22,111 nucleotides of DNA, from NCBI GenBank assembly GCA_018648445.1, contig JABGRG010000066.1, positions 1 to 22,111 of the forward strand. The letters run 5' to 3'. Positions 1 to 6,532 of the stretch are shown here, piece after piece. The notes beneath the pieces were generated by a model. It searched no databases, was not told the DNA's origin, and saw only the letters and a list, made by a program, of their open reading frames with translations. Position 1 is the stretch's first letter. Every line of letters starts with the position of its first letter. Source of the DNA: Rhodospirillales bacterium. Its GTDB lineage: Bacteria > Pseudomonadota > Alphaproteobacteria > Rhodospirillales_A > JACZKS01. The translations under genes and the position numbers were made by a program.

Positions 1-109
1 AACCCTCCGTTACGCAATTAACTCAATCTGTTCCATAGGCGCTGACGTCACACAATTTGTTGCGACGGAAAACACGCCCAATCAATAACGCAAATATGGA
101 GTGAAACGG

Positions 110-826
110 ATGAGTACAATCGCGGAAACTAAGTCAGTTGTTCTAGTATCCGGAGCGAATGGTGGTATCGGTTCTGCTGTAGCGCGCGAAATGATGGCCG
201 CGGGCTACTGCGTTAGCTTGGGTGACATGGACGTCAACGCCCTCACAGAAACGTATGGGCCACAAAGCGACGACCGGATTCACGCAGAATATGATGCGTT
301 AAAGCGCGAAAGCTCCCAACGTTGGGTAGATGATACGATTGCGAAATTTGGCCGAATAGATGCCTTGATCAATTGTTCCGGCTCGGCGGAACGGGTCACG
401 CTCTTCGACGACAACGAAGAGGCCCTCGACCGGCTATGGGAGATCAATGCCAAAGGTCCGTTGCGGCTAACCCGCCAATGCCTGCCCTATTTGGAAAAGA
501 GCGGGCGGGGCCGGGTCATCAATTTGGTCTCCCTGGCGGGCAAGCGCGTAAAGAATACCGCCGTTGGATACGCGATGACAAAGTTTGCCTTGCTGGGTGT
601 CACCCACAGTATCCGCACCGTGACCTGGGACAAGGGAATACGCGCGACCGCAATTTGCCCCGGCTGGGTCCGCACTCCGATGAGCACTCACTGCCAAACA
701 TTAGAAAGAGAGGATATGACCCAGCCAGAAAACGTGGCCGAACTGGTGCGTACAGTCATTGAACTCCCGAACAACGCAGCGATCGGCGAATTACTGATCA
801 ATTGCGAGTTCGAGGACGTATTCTGA
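110..826 (+). CDS. SDR-family NAD(P)-dependent oxidoreductase
   Basis: A classical short-chain dehydrogenase of 238 residues, a normal length for the family. The Rossmann nucleotide-binding motif SGANGGIG is at residues 14-21. The NNAG-type segment is degenerate (INCSGS, 87-92). The catalytic set is complete: N113, S141, Y154 and K158 (YxxxK), followed by the CPGWVRTPM loop. An upstream in-frame GTG at 101 exists, but GGAG at 98-101 lies 8 bases before the ATG at 110, so 110 is the better start. Substrate is unknown; the family oxidises or reduces alcohol/keto groups in the cytoplasm. It stands alone in the window. Its GC is visibly lower than that of the next genes (30 of 60 G/C at 121-180 against 42 of 60 at 1381-1440), and it lies on the left side of a tRNA-Leu fragment. 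It is therefore probably cargo of an integrated element. The family call is firm. Confidence 0.9.
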   Translation: MSTIAETKSVVLVSGANGGIGSAVAREMMAAGYCVSLGDMDVNALTETYGPQSDDRIHAEYDALKRESSQRWVDDTIAKFGRIDALINCSGSAERVTLFDDNEEALDRLWEINAKGPLRLTRQCLPYLEKSGRGRVINLVSLAGKRVKNTAVGYAMTKFALLGVTHSIRTVTWDKGIRATAICPGWVRTPMSTHCQTLEREDMTQPENVAELVRTVIELPNNAAIGELLINCEFEDVF

Positions 827-969
827 ACTTTCCCTGCCCCGAAACTGTTCGGCAAATTCATCGAAGGGCCTTGTCAGAGGAAACCGGTTGAGCGTCAAAA
901 GCTCGTTTCGTAACGTCCTCGGACGAGAAATCCCTTTCGATACTTCAAGACTTCGCCCGATGTGATCCG

Positions 970-1023
970 CCCGGCTGTTTTGCCTCAGGGCATGCCTGCC
1001 TGCCCTGAGGCAAAACAGCCGGG
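970..1023. terminator. Perfect 23-bp inverted repeat, probable terminator
   Basis: Bases 970-992 and 1001-1023 are perfect reverse complements (23 bp, no mismatch), separated by the 8-base loop TGCCTGCC. The stem begins CCCGGCTG and contains TTTTGCCTCAGGGCA. It is followed on the plus strand by ATTTTCT, so an intrinsic terminator for the SDR gene is the simplest reading. The stem is unusually long, and it sits about 145 bases past the SDR stop. It could instead be a structural part of the end of an integrated element. Confidence 0.6.
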
Positions 1024-1088
1024 ATTTTCTCATGCCTGGCGGTCCAACGTTGGGGGCAAGTTCAAACGCGCCAAAACTCTTAATCAAT

Positions 1089-1117
1089 CCGGACCACTTT
1101 CAGGGGGTCAGGTCCGG
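1089..1117. repeat. Small inverted repeat beside the tRNA fragment
   Basis: CCGGACC at 1089-1095 and GGTCCGG at 1111-1117 are perfect 7-bp inverted arms around a 15-base spacer. They lie 10 bases before the tRNA-Leu remnant. Such sites occur at element ends and recombinase-binding arms, but the repeat is short and could be chance. Confidence 0.35.
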
Positions 1118-1126
1118 TGTAAACGG

Positions 1127-1184
1127 AGGACTTAAAATCCCTCGGCTTTAAGCCTTGTCGGTTCAAGTCCGACCGCCCGCACCA
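1127..1184 (+). pseudogene. 3' half of a tRNA-Leu (TAA), probable att site remnant
   Basis: The anticodon loop CTTAAAA is at 1131-1137, with anticodon TAA at 1133-1135. It is followed by a class II variable arm (CGGCTTTAAGCC), a perfect T stem-loop (GTCGG, TTCAAGT, CCGAC at 1157-1173), the acceptor 3' strand CGCCCGC, discriminator A1181 and CCA at 1182-1184. The matching 5' acceptor strand GCGGGCG, the D-arm and a proper 5' anticodon strand are absent upstream: the anticodon stem already has an A-C mismatch and the preceding bases are unrelated. This is not a functional tRNA. Integrases that target tRNA genes leave exactly such a displaced 3' piece at the far end of the element, so it probably marks the junction between an island (left) and chromosome (right). 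The intact tRNA would lie to the left of the window. Confidence 0.75.
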
Positions 1185-1321
1185 ACTTTTGCCTATCCTT
1201 CCCAACCAGAGCAGTTCTCCCCAGTAAACCTGCGTCCTCCGGCCAACTTTCCCACTGGCGTGCCGCCTCGTTGCCGGTATGCTGGAAAAGGGTTTGGCGT
1301 GATTAGCTCAGGGGCGCGGAG
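1185..1321. other. Intergenic, no gene seen
   Basis: Short leader between the tRNA fragment and the CoA-transferase gene. I see no ORF and no clear promoter. AGGGG at about 1311-1315 can serve as ribosome binding site for the ATG at 1322. Confidence 0.4.
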
Positions 1322-2521
1322 ATGCCGGTGAAGTCTGTTCTTGAAGGGTACAAAATTCTTGATTGCAGTATCGCCATGTCGGGGCCGTTTGCGGCGCAGC
1401 GGCTGGGGGATTTGGGGGCCGAGGTTATCAAGGTCGAGCCGGTAACCGGCGAGTGGCAGCGCCACGTTGCCGCCGGGGGTGCGAGGGGCAATGAAATCAA
1501 CGTTTCCTTCATGTCCCTTAACCGCAACAAGAAGAGCATCGCGGTTGATCTGAAGGCGGCGGACGGCAAGCAGGCCCTTTACGATCTGGTCAGGGACGCC
1601 GACGTATTCTTGCAAAACTACCGGCCCGGCGTGGCCGGGCGGCTGGGCGTCGATTACGAGACCTTGAAGGCCATCAATCCGAAGCTGATTTACGTGTCCA
1701 TATCGGGCTACGGCGAGGACGGGCCTTATGTTCAGCGGCCCGGTCAGGACTTGTTGCTGCAGGCCATGAGCGGGGCCATGCTGAGCACCGGGCGCGAGGG
1801 CGAACCGCCAAGTCCGTCGGGCCAGTACATCGTCGACGCCGTTGCCGCTTCGACCGCCTTTGAAGCGGTGCTGGCCGCCCTGTTGCACCGCGAACGGACG
1901 GGCGAGGGGCAGGCGGTTCGCGTCAACATGCTGGACGCCATCGTCACCTTGCAAATGCAGGAATTGTCGGTCTATCTGGCGGGAGTCGAGCAAAAACGAA
2001 GTGCCGAGCCCCACGCCCATGTTTACATCCGCGCGCCCTACGGCGTGTTTGAAACGAAAAGCGGTTTCATGGCCCTGGCCTTTCCTAAAATGAAGGATCT
2101 GGGCGACGTGTTCGACGAGCCGCGTCTGTCGGGGATGGACGACGAAATTGACACGTTCGTCCGCCGCGACGAGATTTTCTCCATTTGCCGCGACCATCTG
2201 AAAGCCAGAACCACCGACGAATGGATCGAGCTTTTTGCCCCCTATAACATCTGGGCGGGGCCGGTTTACGGATACGCCGATCTGCTGGCCGATCCGCAGA
2301 TCGTTCATAACGGCACGTTCTTGTCCTATGACCATCCGACCGAAGGCAAGGTGACGGCCCCCGCGTTCCCCTACCAATTCAGCGAAACACCGGCCAGCGT
2401 GCGGTACGGAGCACCCGTGGTCGGCCAGCATACGCGCGAGGTGTTGGCCGACATCGGCTACGATGCCGCCACCATCGAGCGGCTCATGAGCGACGGCGTG
2501 ATTAAGGAAACAACGGTATGA
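1322..2521 (+). CDS. CaiB/BaiF (class III) CoA-transferase
   Basis: Full-length family III CoA-transferase (399 residues; the family is about 380-430). These enzymes move CoA between carboxylates in the cytoplasm, through an aspartyl-CoA anhydride. The N-terminal block ILDCSIAMSGPFAAQRLGDLGAEVIKVEP (12-40) is characteristic. The catalytic aspartate is D143 in RPGQDLLLQAMSG. The LNRNKKSIAVDLK and ISGYGEDGPY segments also match. The stop overlaps the start of the next gene in ATGA (2518-2521), so it is translationally coupled to an enoyl-CoA hydratase. The pair probably activates an organic acid as its CoA ester and then hydrates, isomerises or cleaves it. Donor and acceptor acids cannot be inferred: succinyl-CoA donors are common in the family, and formyl-CoA, carnitine and mesaconate types exist. 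A 412-aa ORF on the opposite strand is only its GC shadow. Confidence 0.93.
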   Translation: MPVKSVLEGYKILDCSIAMSGPFAAQRLGDLGAEVIKVEPVTGEWQRHVAAGGARGNEINVSFMSLNRNKKSIAVDLKAADGKQALYDLVRDADVFLQNYRPGVAGRLGVDYETLKAINPKLIYVSISGYGEDGPYVQRPGQDLLLQAMSGAMLSTGREGEPPSPSGQYIVDAVAASTAFEAVLAALLHRERTGEGQAVRVNMLDAIVTLQMQELSVYLAGVEQKRSAEPHAHVYIRAPYGVFETKSGFMALAFPKMKDLGDVFDEPRLSGMDDEIDTFVRRDEIFSICRDHLKARTTDEWIELFAPYNIWAGPVYGYADLLADPQIVHNGTFLSYDHPTEGKVTAPAFPYQFSETPASVRYGAPVVGQHTREVLADIGYDAATIERLMSDGVIKETTV

Positions 2522-3285
2522 TTATCTTCGATACGACGACCCACCCGCACATCGCACTCATCACCATAGACCGCCCCGAAAAATACAACGCCATGACGCC
2601 GGACATGGCCCAGCAGTTGATCGAAGCGGTCACGGCCATCGACGCCGACGACAATATCCGCGTGGCCGTCATCACCGGAACCGGAGCCAAGGCGTTTTGT
2701 TGCGGCTCCGACATTGAAACGCTGGACGACTACGCCACGCCCTGGGAGTTCAGAAACCGCACCGATTATTGCGATGCCCTGCGCGCCATGCGCAAACCGA
2801 TCATCGCGGCGGTTAACGGCTATGCGCTGGGCGGCGGGCTGGAACTAACCCTGATCTGCGACATACGAATTGCCGCGGCCAACGCCAAATTCGGCGCGCC
2901 CGAGATCAAGCTGGGATGGGTCGGCGGCGGTGGCATGGTCCCGTTTTTGATGAATTCCGTGGGCCAAAGCAACGCCGCGACCATGATCTTTACCGGCGAT
3001 CCCATCACGGCTGAAAAGGCGCTGGCGTGGGGCTTGATATCCCAAGTGGTGGAGCCGGACGCGCTTATGGACAGCGCCCTCGAACTGGCCGCAACGATCG
3101 CTGCGCGTGCGCCCATCGCCGCCCAATGCGGCAAGGCCTACCTGCGGGCCGCCCAGTCCATGCCCCTGGAAGATGCCATCCGCTACGAGCGCGACCTGCA
3201 AGCCGTGTGCATGGCCACCGAAGACGCCACCGAAGGCCGCACCGCATTCAAGGAAAAACGCGCCGCTAAGTTCGTCGGGCGGTAA
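2518..3285 (+). CDS. Enoyl-CoA hydratase/isomerase (crotonase family)
   Basis: A 255-residue crotonase-fold protein. Motifs seen are the oxyanion-hole segment AFCCGSDIE (59-67), VNGYALGGGLEL (99-110) and FGAPEIKLG (125-133). Both general acid/base glutamates of true hydratases are present: E109 (GLEL) and E129 (APE), 20 residues apart as E144/E164 in rat mitochondrial enoyl-CoA hydratase. Hydratase activity on a 2-enoyl-CoA is therefore plausible, although family members also do isomerase, dehalogenase and hydrolase chemistry. The ATG at 2518 overlaps the stop of the CoA-transferase by four bases, so the two products are probably made in step. No acyl-CoA dehydrogenase or thiolase is nearby, so the wider pathway is open. 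Confidence 0.92.
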   Translation: MIIFDTTTHPHIALITIDRPEKYNAMTPDMAQQLIEAVTAIDADDNIRVAVITGTGAKAFCCGSDIETLDDYATPWEFRNRTDYCDALRAMRKPIIAAVNGYALGGGLELTLICDIRIAAANAKFGAPEIKLGWVGGGGMVPFLMNSVGQSNAATMIFTGDPITAEKALAWGLISQVVEPDALMDSALELAATIAARAPIAAQCGKAYLRAAQSMPLEDAIRYERDLQAVCMATEDATEGRTAFKEKRAAKFVGR

Positions 3286-3339
3286 AAGCTGTGCTATGCT
3301 ATCGGGACGTAAGCATTTGAAGGTATTGAGGTCGCGTCC

Positions 3340-5025
3340 ATGAAGGAGATGTTCAGGCGGCTGATGTCGCGGCCCGGGATTGCGGCTGAATTGGTAGTGG
3401 CGTCCTTTTTGGCCAACATGCTGGCGCTGGCCAGCCCGCTGTTCGTCATTCAGGTTTTGAACCGTTACGTCTCCCACGGGGTTGACGGAACGCTGATTAC
3501 GCTGACCACCGGGGTGATCCTGGCGGTCGGTCTGGAATTCGCTTTCCGGCAGGTGCGCATCGCGCTGGCCCGTGGCATTAGTGTGGGCCCGGACGAGAAA
3601 ATGTCGGCCGCCGGTTTCGCGGTTCTGACCGGGGCCAAGACGGCGGCGCTGGAGCGCGTGCCGCCGGGCGTCAGCCGCGAGGTCATGAGCGGGCTCAACG
3701 CCGTGGAAACGGCTTATGGCGCGCCCAACATCGGCGCCGTTCTGGATGTCCCGTTCGCCTTTTTGTACATCGCCGTTCTGTTCCTGCTGAACCCCATACT
3801 GGCGGGGGTGGCCGCGTTGTTCCTGACGGGCGCCTTCCTGGTTGCCACCATCAGCCTGATGAGCCTGCGCAAACCGACCCGGGCGATGGTTCATGCGTCC
3901 AGCGGGGGCAACAATCTGGTGGGTACAGCGGTGCAGCACGCTGATACGGTCCGCGCCTTCAACGCGGGCAATTTCCTGAATATGGCCTGGGTCAGGCAGA
4001 GCCAGATGGTACAGGGCTTGCGCGCCCGCATCGTCAATCGTCAGGGGTTTGTGCAATCCCTTGGCCAAACCTCGGCGGCCTTGATGAACGTGGCCATTAT
4101 CGCCGTCGGCGCGACCCTGGTGGTCAAGGGCGAAATGACGGTGGGCGCCATGATCGGCGCCAACATTCTGGCCTCGCGCGCGCTGGTGCCGCTGACCCGC
4201 TTCGCTCAGTTGGGCGAGGTCTTCGCCAAGGCGCGGCAATCCCTGAATTTGATCAATGAATTCGCCCGCATTCCCGTCGAGGCAACCACCGGTTCGGCGA
4301 AAAGCAAATACACCGGTTCGCTGGAGATTCGTGATCTGGCGTTCGAGTTCACAGGCGCCAGCAGCCCGTTGTTCGAATCCGTGTCGCTGGATCTGACGCC
4401 CGGTTCGGTGTTGCTGGTAACGGGCGGCAACAGCACCGGCAAGACGACGCTCGCGCGGCTTCTGGCGGGCGTTCTGGAGCCGACGCGGGGACAGATTTTG
4501 GCAGACGGGCTGGATCTTCGCCAATCCGTTCCCGAATGGTGGCGAAGACAAATCATGTATATGCCGCAGGAACCGGCTTTCCTGAATGCCACCATCGAGG
4601 AAAACCTGCGTACCACCAATCCCGAAATCGGCATGGAACGCCTGAACGAATTGATCGACATGGTGGGCTTGCGCCAATTCCTGGATGAAACCAACAAAGG
4701 GTTTGACGAACCTGTAACCAGCAACGGCAACAGCCTTTCGCTGGGAATCCGGCGGCGTCTGGCGCTGGCCCGCGCGCTGGCCACGGGTGGCCAAGTGGCG
4801 ATTTTCGATGAACCGATGGAAGGCATGGACCGGGACGGCTGCGCGGCCGTCTCAAAGGTCATGGGCGAGCTTGCCCGGCAGGGCAGGACCATCATCGTCA
4901 TCTCGCACGACCACTCAATCGTAAAAGGCGCGAGCGTGATGCTGGACCTCAATGCCAAACCGGTTCCGCGTATTACGACGTCCCCCCGCCCGGTTGAAAC
5001 CAACGACGTGGCAGGTGCGTCATGA
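3340..5025 (+). CDS. Type I secretion ABC transporter (PrtD/HlyB-like permease-ATPase)
   Basis: A 561-residue half-transporter with membrane domain (about 15-310) fused to an ATPase domain (about 328-540), the length of PrtD-type exporters. There is no N-terminal C39 or C39-like domain. In the ATPase, Walker A is GGNSTGKT (362-369), the Q-loop glutamine is Q410 in YMPQEP, Walker B is VAIFDE (486-491, catalytic E491) and the H-loop is H523. The signature motif is aberrant: LSLGI (466-470) where LSGGQ is usual, retaining S467 and G469. It starts at the ATG at 3340, 54 bases after the hydratase gene. It overlaps the HlyD-type gene in ATGA (5022-5025), so the two form an operon. It would energise one-step export of a protein from cytoplasm to outside, with the adaptor and an outer-membrane TolC encoded elsewhere. 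No RTX-type substrate is visible. Confidence 0.88.
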   Translation: MKEMFRRLMSRPGIAAELVVASFLANMLALASPLFVIQVLNRYVSHGVDGTLITLTTGVILAVGLEFAFRQVRIALARGISVGPDEKMSAAGFAVLTGAKTAALERVPPGVSREVMSGLNAVETAYGAPNIGAVLDVPFAFLYIAVLFLLNPILAGVAALFLTGAFLVATISLMSLRKPTRAMVHASSGGNNLVGTAVQHADTVRAFNAGNFLNMAWVRQSQMVQGLRARIVNRQGFVQSLGQTSAALMNVAIIAVGATLVVKGEMTVGAMIGANILASRALVPLTRFAQLGEVFAKARQSLNLINEFARIPVEATTGSAKSKYTGSLEIRDLAFEFTGASSPLFESVSLDLTPGSVLLVTGGNSTGKTTLARLLAGVLEPTRGQILADGLDLRQSVPEWWRRQIMYMPQEPAFLNATIEENLRTTNPEIGMERLNELIDMVGLRQFLDETNKGFDEPVTSNGNSLSLGIRRRLALARALATGGQVAIFDEPMEGMDRDGCAAVSKVMGELARQGRTIIVISHDHSIVKGASVMLDLNAKPVPRITTSPRPVETNDVAGAS

Positions 5026-6323
5026 ACGAAACGGGACAGAACAGGCGGGCCACCGATCGCCAAACCGGATGGGCGCCGCACCTGTTCCTTCTTTTGTGCA
5101 TTGCCATGTGCGCGGCGGTTGCCGGCTGGGCCTATGTGGGCAAGCTTGATGTGGTCAGCATGGCCACCGGCGAGGTCGTTCCGTTCAGCCAGATCAAGAC
5201 GGTCCAGCATCTGGAAGGCGGCATTGTCAGTGAAATTCTGGTGCGTGAGGGGCAGCAGGTCAAAAAAGACCAGCCCATCATCGTGCTTGAAGCCACGGCC
5301 AGCGGCGCAGATGTGGGTGAACTTCAAATCAACGTCACGGCCCTGCGCGTTGAAATTGCGCGCCTTGAGGCCGAAGCCACGGGGGCGGAGGAGCCTGATT
5401 TCGCGCCCGATCTGGTCAATGAACGCGTTGACCTCGTCGCCCAGGCCGTGGATTTTTTCAACGCCCGGCGCAACAGCCTGAAAAACCGGGTGGCCCGCCA
5501 AAACGAAAGTATCGCCCAGCGCAAACAGGACATCCGCGAGATTACGGCCCGCATCAAAAATCAAAAGGGCAGCCTGATACTTCTGGATGAACAAATTGCC
5601 ATCAGCGTTGAGTTGCTAAAGGAAAACCTGACCAACCGTTTCAAGCACCTGGATTTGCTAAAAGATGCCAGCCGCCTCAAGGGCAGCATCGAAGAAGACC
5701 ATGTCGCCTTGAAGCGCTCCCACGCCGCGTTGAAAGAGGCGCAGGCTGAATTGAGCGGCATCGATACCGCGTTCGCCGAAGAGGCGCGGACGGAATTGGA
5801 AGACAAGCGGCGCAGGCTGGACGAGTTGAACCAACGGTTGGGAAAATTCCAGGACAGCCTCAAGCGGACGACCCTGCGTTCACCCGTGGACGGCGTGGTC
5901 AAAACCTTGCACGTGTTCACCCGTGGCGGCGTGGTGCGGCCCGGCGGCGACGTTGTTGAAATCGTGCCCGGCGAGGACCGTCTGGTTGTTGAAGCGCGTC
6001 TTCCCATTCAGGACATCGGATACGTGAAACCGGGACAGGTGGCGCGCCTGAAACTGGCCTCGGCTGATGCTGTCCGCTTCGGCAGTCTGGAAGGCACGGT
6101 GACGGTGGTCAGCCCCGATACCCTGATTACCCAGCAGGGTCAGGCCTTTTACAAGGTGCGGCTGGAAACCGAGCAAACCTATTTCGAACGCGGCCCCGTC
6201 CGCTATCAGCTTTATCCGGGCATGCAGATTATGGCCAGCATCCTGACCGGGGAACGCACCGTGCTGGAATACCTGCTGACCCCCTTCCTCTACGCCATGG
6301 ATTCGGCGCTCGAAGAACGTTAA
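5022..6323 (+). CDS. HlyD-family type I secretion periplasmic adaptor
   Basis: A 433-residue membrane fusion protein. A short cytoplasmic N-terminus precedes one membrane helix (about 19-39). Next come a first half-lipoyl/barrel segment with VQHLEGGIVSEILVREGQQVKKDQPI (61-86), a long charged coiled-coil hairpin (about 100-290), and a second lipoyl half, TLRSPVDGVVKTLHVFTRGGVV. The C-terminal signature, PGMQIMASILTGERTVLEYLLTPF, is the classical HlyD secretion-protein motif. It bridges the inner-membrane ABC exporter to TolC. The ATG overlaps the ABC gene by four bases. No terminator-like hairpin was seen after the stop, and the next gene (lacI type) converges on it. Confidence 0.92.
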   Translation: MNETGQNRRATDRQTGWAPHLFLLLCIAMCAAVAGWAYVGKLDVVSMATGEVVPFSQIKTVQHLEGGIVSEILVREGQQVKKDQPIIVLEATASGADVGELQINVTALRVEIARLEAEATGAEEPDFAPDLVNERVDLVAQAVDFFNARRNSLKNRVARQNESIAQRKQDIREITARIKNQKGSLILLDEQIAISVELLKENLTNRFKHLDLLKDASRLKGSIEEDHVALKRSHAALKEAQAELSGIDTAFAEEARTELEDKRRRLDELNQRLGKFQDSLKRTTLRSPVDGVVKTLHVFTRGGVVRPGGDVVEIVPGEDRLVVEARLPIQDIGYVKPGQVARLKLASADAVRFGSLEGTVTVVSPDTLITQQGQAFYKVRLETEQTYFERGPVRYQLYPGMQIMASILTGERTVLEYLLTPFLYAMDSALEER

Positions 6324-6532
6324 ATCGCACCTATCCTGTTAAGACAGACACCCGCTACATATCGGGCAAACGAATCGCCATGCCGGCGCCGCCCAATAGA
6401 CCGCTTGTGACCCGTTTCGGACATGCGGAAATATGTCGTTTAGGGCCAAATCTGGGAATGGACTTGATCCTCCGACCTTCGGGTTATGTGTTTGGTTCTT
6501 GTTTCAGCCGTCTCGAAAATCCCGTTTATGGG
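6324..6532. other. Intergenic between convergent genes; holds a tRNA-like fragment
   Basis: 209 bases between the HlyD and LacI-family gene ends. I found no convincing terminator and no real gene. A reading frame running from 6380 into the regulator is a shadow. The one notable item is the initiator-tRNA-like segment on the minus strand at 6457-6487, listed separately. Confidence 0.5.
6457..6487 (-). other. Initiator tRNA-fMet-like 3' fragment (possible att remnant)
   Basis: Read on the minus strand from 6487, CATAACCCGAAGGTCG (16 bases) is identical to the anticodon-through-variable-loop segment of bacterial initiator tRNA-fMet. It is followed by GGAGG, a T-loop-like ATCAAGT and CCATT. The 5' half is absent: the bases before CAT cannot form an anticodon stem. 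The T stem has decayed (A-A mismatch, two G-T pairs) and no CCA end is present. It is not a working tRNA. It may be a decayed attachment-site remnant bordering the catabolic locus to its right, or a coincidental match. Confidence 0.45.

Noticed and set aside
43..50. TGACGTCA palindrome upstream of the SDR
   Set aside because: An 8-base palindrome is expected by chance, and no second copy or promoter context supports an operator.
791..1087. 98-aa ORF on the minus strand over the hairpin
   Set aside because: Runs through the 23-bp hairpin and the SDR end; no ribosome site or family resemblance.
1296..1321. GATTAGCTCAGGGG resembling a tRNA D-arm
   Set aside because: No acceptor, anticodon or T-arm follows; the bases lead straight into the CoA-transferase start and act as its ribosome site.
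1193..2431. 412-aa ORF on the minus strand
   Set aside because: Lies wholly antisense to the CoA-transferase, whose motifs are complete; composition is the low-complexity mirror of a GC-rich gene.
2845..4794. 649-aa ORF on the minus strand
   Set aside because: Antisense across two real genes (enoyl-CoA hydratase and the ABC exporter) and the gap between them. It has no recognisable domain and is rich in Q, R, G and H, as expected from a shadow frame.
4206..5594. 462-aa ORF on the minus strand
   Set aside because: Antisense to the ABC exporter and HlyD genes; no motifs.
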